Made by a program: the position numbers and the translations under genes
In this document: in pieces, positions 56,431 through 64,000 of the stretch
Layout of the letters: each line of letters begins with the position of its first letter
How positions within the stretch are numbered: the stretch's first letter is position 1
From: Amorphophallus konjac
Taxonomy: Eukaryota > Streptophyta > Magnoliopsida > Alismatales > Araceae
Assembly: GCA_022559845.1 (NCBI GenBank)
Contig: CM040123.1
Coordinates: forward strand, 300,378,642 to 300,442,641
DNA length: 64,000 bases
Reading direction: 5' to 3'
The notes under the pieces: generated by a model
What the model saw: only the letters and a program-made list of their open reading frames with translations
The model's database searches: none
What the model was told of the DNA's origin: nothing

Positions 56431-58986
56431 TCTTGGGTACCTGCTTGTGTGAAATAAAGGCTATTTTGCAGGTGTGCCTTGGTGGAAGGAATAAAAAGGG
56501 GTAAATAAGCCAAGACACCTAAATATGATAAACCCCATTTCTGCAGTTGACAGATTTGGTCATTTGAGCTTTAAATAATCTCCTTTAGATAGATGCATAT
56601 CATGCTAGAGCTGTTAATCAAATTTTCATGCATACATATTCTTATTTGCTTTAACAATTACATTGAGCAACATATTTCTCATCTGCATGCATTAATGTTT
56701 TGACACTTGATTGTGTACATAGAGAAGCTTAGGAACTCATGAGCATAGTCTGCATAGTTGTGCATATATGTGAATTGCTTATGTCAATTGTCTGCATACA
56801 CATCTGCTTGACATACAGTCATTGAAAATCTGATGCATATAGGACTGATTTGGCACTACATTGTCATGAATGACCATGATGGTATATCAAATGGTAAGCT
56901 ACTAAAGGGCAGATGAAATCTGTCTGGAGGTTCTTGCTATGTGTGAGGTGGTCCTTTAGACCAAGTACTCTGCCTGGTACCATGGGTCATGCTGCACATA
57001 GATCAGTCTAAGTGTCCATGAGCATAACTCATCAAACTCTTTGCATAACTATCATTGCATATGTTGCATTCAGAAGTGTCATATATGGCATTCTGTTAAG
57101 GGGAGTCAGTACATTTGCATACATGTGTTGATTGCATTTGACTCATATTGAAAACTCATGTTCACAATTGAAAATTCATAAAGATTGTCTGACCTGGAGG
57201 CTTTCATATGATAACATTCTAAGAGGTTGCTCATGTGTTCAATCTGGTCAAGTTTACTCTGCATACATTTGATTCATAAATGTCATCTCTTGCCTGAACT
57301 TCTTGTTTACTTGATATCTTGCTGCATATAAGGCTCACATGCATATGCTCGTGCTCAGCAATAGTGCATTTTATATAAGTCTACAGTTGCATCTCATTTT
57401 AATGCATCACCCAAAGGTTACTCCGCCAAGTGCCATGGGTATTTTTGTACTTAAGGCAGTCTAGATAATCATGAGCATAAATCATAAAGTCTTGTGCTAA
57501 GCTTGCATGTGTTGCACATAGTCAGGGGGAGTTAATTAAGGTAATTCTTATGTCTCACTCATATGTGCTTACATTATGTCTCATGCATATTTTCAGGGAA
57601 GTTTTTAAAAATTCTGAATCTAAATCATGTCAAACTAATAGTCAAGTTCATTTATCGAAGCTACTAAAATCAATCACCTTTTCTTATAAGAAGCAATGAT
57701 GTACCTTGAATGTATTGCGGGTTAAAACCTAATGAACTTTAGAGATTAAAAACAAAACTCAATGAAAAGGGATCATGAAATATTTTTAATAGTTCTCAAC
57801 CAACTAGCACATATCATGTCTCTTGGAGTCTTTCAAAATCTGATATTGTCTAAACTCAGGTTGATTTTGTTGAGAAAACCCGGAAGCTTGTATTGTTTTT
57901 AAACAACACTCTCTGAAAATCAAATGAGCAGTTGTGTTAAAATGATAAATCATACATGCTGATGGCAGAGCAATGATTGAATGCATTGAGAAACTAGGTA
58001 CTTCATCAATGAAATGGAGACAAACCCATGTCATGAAGTGCTTCAAGTTATCTCTATTCAGAAAATCATTAAGGTTAGTCTCACACAGTATCTAGGGGTA
58101 CTAGCGTCTGATAAACGTGTACCCTTACAAGAAAGGTGAACACTAAACCTGAAATAGAATAGTAAACCTTGTTGAGTAACTAGGAGCACCGGCGTCTGAT
58201 AAACGTGTGCTCTTATGTCAAAAGGCAAGGTTATACTTGACTATTCTAATAGAGTACGAAAAAGAATACAAAAATTGACACTGCTCTCTGAAGTTTAGAT
58301 CAAAACTATGTTTTTGTTTAATGCCAATACATGTTCTGGTTTCTCCTGATAGATACATTGATGTTTAGATAATTAAGATGAAGCAAGATAAAATCTGGCA
58401 TGCATCATGTTCTTTTGGTTCTCTACTATTAAGAGTTCACACTTATTGCTTTTTAATAGAGTGAAGTGGCTATTCTCTAACTTTCATAATTTTTAAACCA
58501 CATAATTATTGTATGCATTAATATGAATTCTTAGACTAGAAGAATCTGTGCTCGGTTTGCTTTGTCAATGAACAACCATTCAGTTCGTCTATCATATTTT
58601 TCTTCTTCTGTCTAAGACCCTTGCATGGACTTCATGTCATGGTATCATTCACATAGCCAACTGCATTTCATGCATATTGAATATTCCAAATACATTATTT
58701 GAGTGCATTCATTCAGGGGGAGCATAAGAAAACTCAAACATTGGTATCAGTCAGTCCATCTTGAACCCGTCTGTTTTGTAACCCACACTGTGGTATCAAT
58801 CCAAGGGGGAGAATTCTTGCATATCCCTGTGGTTCTGCTATGTCACAACCTTTTTGATGTTGTCAAAGGGAGAGAATTTGTTAGTCATTTCTGTTTAATG
58901 CTCATTGCATATTTCATACTGGTATTTCATATTGGCTTAATCATCATGTTGAATCTATTGCAATGACTCATAATATTGCTATCATC
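56431..58986 (+). other. 3' noncoding region of TR-GAG-1
   Basis: In an autonomous element this place would hold about 4 kb of pol; here 2.5 kb shows no protease, integrase or RT motif on either strand. It is AT-rich with frequent GCATA words. Two copies of a motif with core GCGTCTGATAAACGTGT lie at 58087-58135 and 58173-58220; the SIRE-type element has the same motif twice in its 3' region. Confidence 0.7.
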
Positions 58987-59000
58987 AAAAAGGGGGAGAT
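58987..59000 (+). promoter_or_regulatory. Polypurine tract of TR-GAG-1
   Basis: AAAAAGGGGGAGAT stands directly before the 3' LTR start TGTTGCGTCC at 59001. Confidence 0.9.
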
Positions 59001-59470
59001 TGTTGCGTCCCCTGTGGTTCTGAAGTTTTGATGATGACAAATATTATAAGTCATCATATATGACTTTGATCATTTAATTGTGATGAGTTCATTGATGATC
59101 TCATCATTTATAAAAGTATGAAATATGTCAGAACATGTTCTAAAGATGATTCAGAAAGACATGAAAAGAAAGTCAACGGTCAACTCCAACTGACAGCAAG
59201 TCAATTTCTGGTAAAATGTGAATCAGCTTCTGACAGGTAAAGTCAATGATCATCCAAGTCTGATACATGTTCAGGTCAGTACAGATATCTCAGACTTCCA
59301 TTTTGTTGCATGCATCTGAGGTCAATGCTAGTTGTGTTTTCACACGGCTAAGGTATGTGTTAGCTTTGCGTGAGGTCTGTGCAACATTTTGTGTCTATGC
59401 ATACTTTAGGTCTGTGCATGCTGAAGGTCTATGCACGTTTTACTGCTATGCTTATAAGTATGTGCATAAA
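59001..59470 (+). repeat. 3' LTR of TR-GAG-1, truncated to ~470 bp
   Basis: It matches 47493-47960 with only scattered differences (about 97% identity by eye), then stops inside the GTCGGTGCA array at ...ATGTGCATA and joins A2 integrase sequence. Confidence 0.9.
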
Positions 59471-60590
59471 CTTCAGATAGTTGAGGGGGTAAAGCTACTC
59501 GATACGCGACTTCACCAACCCTGTCGAGAATTTCGAAGGGGCCAATGAATCTTGGAGTAAGCTTTCCTTTGATACCGAATCTTCAAATACCTCGACCTAG
59601 AGAAACCTTAGGAAATACATGGTCTCCTACTTGAAATTCCAGGTCGCGCCTTCGATTATCAGCATATGATTTCTGTCTATCTTGAGCCATCTAGAGTCTT
59701 TCCCGAATAAGCTTTATCTTCTCGGTAGTATCCCTAATGATATCGGGACTGAGAAATTGCTTTTCTCCTACTTCATTCCAGAAAATAGGCGATCGATAGC
59801 TTCTACCATACAGAGCCTAGAATGGTGTCATCTGAATGCTAGCCTGATAGCTATTGTTGTATGAAAATTCCACTAGAGGTAAATGGTCATGTCAACTTCC
59901 TCCAAAGTCAATAGCACAAGCCCTGAGCATATCTTCCACCACCTCATTTGTCCTTTCAGTTTGACCATCAGTTTGTGGATGGAAGGCAGTGCTAAAATTA
60001 AGTCGGGTCCCTAATGAATGTTGAAGACCCTTCCAGAATTGTGATGTGAACCGAGGATCTCGGTCGGATATAATGGTGACAGGGACACCATGTAGGTTGA
60101 CAACCTCCCTCATGTATAATGCTGCTAGTACATCCACAGACCATCGACTTTTTATTAGTAGAAAATGTGTAGATTTAGTCAATCGGTCTATGATCACCCA
60201 AATACCATCATGTCCACCTCTTATCTTAGGTAAACCCATGATAAAATCCATCCCTATACTTTCCCATTTCCACTCGAGAATATTTAAGGGGTGTAATTTC
60301 CCAGCAAGCTTCAAATGTTCTGCTTTTACTTGTTGACAAGTGAGACATTGGGACACAAAATCTACTACTTCTCTCTTTATGTTGGGCCATCAAAAGTTTC
60401 TTTTCAAATCTTGATACATCTTGGTAGCACCAGGGTGAATAGCATACTTTGATTTGTGAGCTTCTTCCTTGATCAATTTCTTAGTGTCATCATGATTCGG
60501 CACACAAATTCGATCCTTAAATAATAGTCTTCCATCATTTGAGATAGAAAATTTTGGTCTCTGATCAATATTATCCTTAATCTCCATCAA
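59471..60590 (-). pseudogene. A2 integrase, 3'-truncated and broken
   Basis: The minus strand reads zinc finger (YAIHPGATKMYQDLKRNF, then CLTCQQVKAEH), WESIGMDFIMGLPKIRGGHD, IISDRDPRFTSQFW and TAFHPQTDGQTERTNEVVEDML with the three catalytic acids. The C-terminal GPFEIL and ALPPQL blocks lie near 59500, where the frame ends at the deletion junction. The open piece 59892-60356 (154 codons) holds the whole catalytic core. Stops after RNF, GGS and in later blocks inactivate it; the chromodomain-bearing end is deleted. Confidence 0.88.
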
Positions 60591-60605
60591 TGTGGGGCCA
60601 TTTTC

Positions 60606-61169
60606 TTACAATTGGACTATGTCCTTGATCAATGTAGGTTGAAACCTGATGTTAGCAATCATACCTCCTTCTCCTTCTCTGTCAATATCAAGATTTAAAT
60701 GAGAAAAATCTTCAATAAGACAAATCATACCTTTTCTGAGGCTTGCTAGAGTTGCCATTGGTTTCTTGCTAAGTGCGTCAGCTACAACATTTTCTTTCCC
60801 TGGATGATATTGGATAGTAAAGTCAAAGTCTTTGAGATATTCCAACCATCTGCGTTGTCGCAAGTTTAACTCCTTCTGGGTGAAGAGGTATTTCAGACTT
60901 TTATGATCTGAAAATATAGTGAATTTCTCCACATAAAGGTAGTGTCGCCAAATCTTCAATGCGAATATAACTGCAGCTAGTTCTAGATCTTGCACAGGGT
61001 AATTTTCTTCATGACGCTTCAACTATCTTGATGAATAACAAATCACCTTTCCATTTTGCATAAGGACGCACCCTAGGCCAATGCCAGACGTATCCGTATA
61101 GACTTCAAAGCCACCACCTTCTGTCGGTAGCATTAATATAGGTGCAGTGGTAAGGTGTTCTTTAAGAGT
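60606..61169 (-). pseudogene. A2 RNase H region
   Basis: Minus-strand blocks include VYTDTSGIGLGCVL (first Asp), [24 protein letters not shown] (Glu) and [29 protein letters not shown] (Asp), then [17 protein letters not shown]. The ORF 60606-61022 is open for 138 codons; stops at ~61023 and ~61170 separate it from RT. It would remove the RNA strand in RNA-DNA hybrids. Confidence 0.88.
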
Positions 61170-62093
61170 TTAAAAACTCTCTTCGCAATCCTTCGACCAT
61201 ATAAAAGGATTCTCCTTTCTTGTGAGTCTAGTCAAAGGAACGACAATCTTTGAGAAATCTTTGATAAATCTCCTGTAATAACCAGCCAGACCTAGACAAC
61301 TTCTGACTTCAGATACGGTCGTTGGCTGGCTCCAGTTCTTAACAGCTTCAGCTTTAGAAGGATCGACAACGATACCCTCTCTTGAAATAATATGGCCAAG
61401 GAAAGAGACCTCCTTTAGCCAGAACTCGCACTTGCTAAGCTTTGCGTAAAGTTTGTGCTCTCTTAGTGTCTGCAAGACTATTTTTAAGTGCTCTTCATGA
61501 TCCTCCTTAGTTTTGGAGTATATAAGAATATCATCAATGAAGACGACTACAAACTGGTCAAGATAAGGCCTGAAGACATTATTCATAAGTTGCATAAATA
61601 TTGTCGGGACATTGGTTAACCCGAACAGCATTACAACAAACTCATAGTGGCCATATCGGCTTCGAAAAGCCGTCTTGTGTATGTCTTTAGTCTGGATTCG
61701 GAGCTAATGATAACCTTACCTGAGGTCTATCTTGGAGAAATATTATGCTCCTGAAATCTGATCAAAGAGTTCATCGATATGTGGCAACGGATATTTGTTC
61801 TTGATAGTGAGTTGATTCAGTCGTCGGTAATCGATGCATAACCTGAGAGATTCATCCTTCTTTTTGACAAATAAAACTGGCGCACCCCAAGGGGATGTGC
61901 TAGGTCAAATAAAACCCTTGTCTAATAACTCTTGAAGTTGTTTCTTCAATTCCTTGAGTTTTGTGGGGGACATCCTATAGAGAACTATTGAAATAGGTGC
62001 TGCTCCGGGGATGAGTTCAATGAAGAAGTTTACTTCCCTTTCGGGTGGTAAACCGGGCAAATCTGAAGGAAATACATTGGGAAACTCATTCAC
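61170..62093 (-). pseudogene. A2 reverse transcriptase, broken
   Basis: Blocks in order: NFFIELIPGAAPISIVLYRM and LKKQLQELLDKGFI (start of RT), [29 protein letters not shown], then [17 protein letters not shown] and the catalytic [13 protein letters not shown]. The thumb and connection follow ([37 protein letters not shown]). The piece 61170-61631 is open for 153 codons. Stops lie after DKGFI, SGA, LR and GYH, several where Trp or Gln codons are expected. Confidence 0.9.
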
Positions 62094-62169
62094 AATGGGA
62101 ACATCTTCTAAGACAATTCCCTTGGACTCGGTAACAATTACGGAAGCAAGAAAAGCTTCACATCCTTGC

Positions 62170-62600
62170 GAAATAAGTTTGCAAGTGTGAAGAGATGAAA
62201 TAATGGTAGGATGCTTCCTATATTTGATACCAAGGAAGGAAAATCTTGGGAGACCTAGTTTCTGAAAAGAGATAATCCGATTGTGACAATTTATATAGGC
62301 GTCGTGGTCTACAAGTCAATCTACACCTAAAATAGCATCGTAGTCCTCCATATCAAGGCATACGAGATTTGCAGGAAGATTATGACCTTCTACCATTACC
62401 TCACTATCAGGATAGTAATTTGTATGTTTTGTGCCAGAACCTAAGGGTGTAGTAATGGCAAGGTCCGAAGGTAGAGGAACTGATGAAATTGGCAAGGTTT
62501 TTACGAAAGCAGTAGATATAAAGGAATGAGAAGCACCAGTATCAAATAGTACAAATGTAGAATGGAATAGATTTGGATAGTACCTTCCATTAGCCCATCA
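62170..62600 (-). pseudogene. A2 aspartic protease region, frameshifted
   Basis: About 62529-62546 on the minus strand encodes LFDTGASHSF, the protease centre of Ty3/gypsy elements, in a different frame from the upstream gag piece. Downstream, MEDYDAILGVD and a stop then the rest of the fold follow. The frame change lies near 62570. Confidence 0.8.
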
Positions 62601-63597
62601 TTCTTGGGTGCTTCTTCATCTTCCATAATAGCATTAAGATGGACTTGTCGCTTAAGCCCACCACCAGAAGATTGTTCCTTCATAAGGGGGCAATCCGGCA
62701 TGCGGTGCTTCTGACTGCCACATCGTAAACAAGCACCAAGATGCTTCCCGCACTCTTCGGCCGAATGACCGAACTTCTCGTAAAATATGCAAGCCGCCAT
62801 GACTTGCTTTTCTTCTTCTTTGGCCTTCTTGTTCTTGTGGTAGCCACTACCACTCCTGTTCTGGGATCTCTTCTTGCTGTCGCGGTATTTGTAAGGTTCG
62901 GTGATACTAAACTTTCCTTTCTTTTCATGCCGATCAGACCTTCGGCCAGGCTCCTCTCCTTTGCCTTTTAATTTTTTGACCTTCTCTAAGGTCCTTTCAC
63001 ATAGATGTGCTCGTTGGACCATCTCCGCATATGTACGGATATTCTGAGTCCCAAGTTGTTGAATAAAATCGGGCCTCAATCCATCCATCAAGCGGTTAGC
63101 TTTTAATAGGTCGGTACTAACCAGATGAGAAGCATAAGGCGCCAGCCTAGAAAATTGGAGTTCATACTCCGCTACTGTCATCATGCCTTGATGTAACGCA
63201 TCAAATTCAATAGTTTTCCTCTCCTTGACATGTTCGGAGAAGTACTTTGCTCAGAAGAGTGTAAGGAACCCCTCCCAAGTGTGTGGTGCATCTTGAGACG
63301 GTGCCAGAATAGACTTCCACCATGTGCGGACATCTTTATTGAGTTGGAACATGGCAAGACGAACCTTTTCTTGGTCGGCACATTGCATGACCTCGAATAT
63401 ACGGTTCATTTCATCGATCCAATTGTTAGCCTCATCAGGATTAGAAGATCTTGAGAACCGGGAGGATTTAAGCTCCGAAAATTACGGTGTAGGTCTCCAG
63501 CTCTTGCCCCTGCGCCAGCTTGGGCCATATTATGTAATGCTTGGGTGAGACCTGCAACGGTCTGCTACATACCGTTCCAGTCAACACGATGAGCCAT
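62501..63597 (-). pseudogene. A2 gag, broken
   Basis: The start is taken at the ATG at 63595-63597, about 215 bp from the primer-binding site, but a stop follows after ten codons. The main open piece (62501-63184, 227 codons) reads MTVAEYELQFSRLAPYASHLV, RLMDGLRPDFIQQLG and TYAEMVQRAHLCE, typical of chromovirus gag. A basic linker and a double knuckle follow (one degraded, CIFYEKFGHSAEEC, and one near-typical, CLRCGSQKHRMPDC). The region 63185-63590 is in other frames. Confidence 0.85.
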
Positions 63598-63810
63598 CGT
63601 AAGAATGAGGTACCTAAGAAGATTAATGAATTTTATTAATTCTAATGGAATGAGTGAGGTTAATCTAAATAATTCTAATTACAATCTCATCCTAGTTTCT
63701 ACACAATTCCTCACATGGATTGGATATTTTTTTCCTAATTTCATAGGTGTGGGTCCTTAAACGTTGGACTTAGCCTATGACATGACTTCTTCCCTAGGAC
63801 TTCTAGTCCT

Positions 63811-63824
63811 AGACTCTGATACCA
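63811..63824 (-). promoter_or_regulatory. Primer-binding site of chromovirus A2
   Basis: The minus strand reads TGGTATCAGAGTCT about seven bases from the LTR end at 63832, complementary to initiator methionine tRNA as in other plant chromoviruses. Confidence 0.85.
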
Positions 63825-63831
63825 CTCTAAC

Positions 63832-64000
63832 TTTCACGCCCTGAGATTATGCAGTGGAAACAATCGGGAAGGTATACAGTCAGCTTGTACGCCTCGAGCA
63901 AGCAATATAATCAGAACACAAGACAATCACATAAAAGTAATTGCACAAGTAATTTTTTTTTCCAAACTTCACTTTATTCCATAATAATCGTATCAAAGTA
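63832..64000 (-). repeat. 5' LTR of chromovirus A2, inner end only
   Basis: It aligns with 46434-46602 over its whole visible length, including CCAAACTTCACTTTATTCC. The terminal TGTC of the other LTR is TTTC here, a point change at the LTR end. The rest lies beyond the window. Confidence 0.88.

Larger units (their letters stand above)
47493..59470 (+). mobile_element. TR-GAG-1: gag-only SIRE-like copia element, plus strand
   Basis: A 2879-bp 5' LTR is followed by a primer-binding site, a gag gene split by a solo LTR, about 2.5 kb with no coding signal, a polypurine tract and the first 470 bp of a 3' LTR. No pol motif is present. Gag architecture (coiled coil plus several zinc knuckles, ending just after a WVP-like block) matches TR-GAG-2, while LTR sequences differ, so they are separate families of one non-autonomous type. 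Confidence 0.85.
46434..64000 (-). mobile_element. Chromovirus A2 (Ty3/gypsy, Tekay/Del-like), minus strand, runs off the window
   Basis: On the minus strand the order is 5' LTR (63832 to beyond 64000), primer-binding site, gag, protease, RT, RNase H, integrase, then a break at 59471 and the 3' LTR end (46434-47492). The copia element TR-GAG-1 lies in the 3' LTR; the integrase end, polypurine tract and part of the LTR are deleted next to it. GTACC at 46429-46433 would be one half of the target duplication. Same family as A1. Confidence 0.88.

Noticed and set aside
56431..58986. Decayed pol in TR-GAG-1
   Set aside because: No protease, integrase or RT block could be found in any frame, so loss or original absence is more likely than decay.

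Overview
This window looks like intergenic DNA from a large, repeat-rich flowering-plant genome. Almost all of its 64 kb can be read as nested long-terminal-repeat (LTR) retrotransposons plus one LINE. I see no convincing host gene, tRNA, rRNA or CRISPR array. The plant assignment rests on the lineages: Ty3/gypsy Tat with a second RNase H, Ty3/gypsy Tekay/Del-type chromoviruses, Ty1/copia SIRE/Maximus-type elements and a plant L1-type LINE. Lineage names come from protein motifs and LTR structure read by eye, not from a search.

Layout. (1) 1-4580: an unassigned fragment, then a ~4 kb minus-strand chromovirus-like LTR (family B). (2) 4581-17828: Tat elements. A minus-strand gag-pol (5345-10742) ends at a primer-binding site and LTR (10779-~11600). 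It abuts an antisense ORF that resembles the plant 'putative gypsy type transposon' family, and then a plus-strand Tat LTR ending at 17828. A 3.56-kb solo LTR with a perfect 5-bp target duplication splits the antisense ORF. (3) 17829-26141: a minus-strand SIRE-like element that carries only gag (TR-GAG-2). (4) 26142-31862: the 3' part of a plus-strand chromovirus (A1), whose integrase is split by a 5'-truncated LINE, followed by its 3' LTR. (5) 31863-34398: a family-B LTR inserted in the A1 LTR. (6) 34399-46424: a structurally complete 12-kb minus-strand SIRE-type copia element with a perfect GGTTG duplication. (7) 46434-64000+: a minus-strand chromovirus (A2). A second gag-only SIRE-like element (TR-GAG-1, 47493-59470) lies in its 3' LTR, and that element's gag is itself split by a second solo LTR (50579-54227).

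How the parts relate. All coding regions are gag or pol parts, and nearly all carry stops or frameshifts, many of them at Trp or Gln codons. The SIRE-type element is the best preserved. Its 404-codon reverse transcriptase/RNase H ORF is open, but stops and frameshifts upstream mean it is probably not autonomous now. The two gag-only elements share its primer-binding site, polypurine tract, LTR boxes and parts of its 3' noncoding region, so they look like non-autonomous relatives once served by such an element.

The least explained signals are structural. (a) Arrays of ~20-26 nt imperfect hairpins in several chromovirus LTRs have arms that differ in sequence while staying complementary. (b) GTCGACxC palindromes with 11-14 bp arms recur in the TR-GAG-2 LTR. 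(c) A degenerate 9-mer, GTCGGTGCA, is spread dozens of times through the LTRs of three copia families. (d) A U5 box with an adjacent hairpin whose arms covary is shared by those three families.
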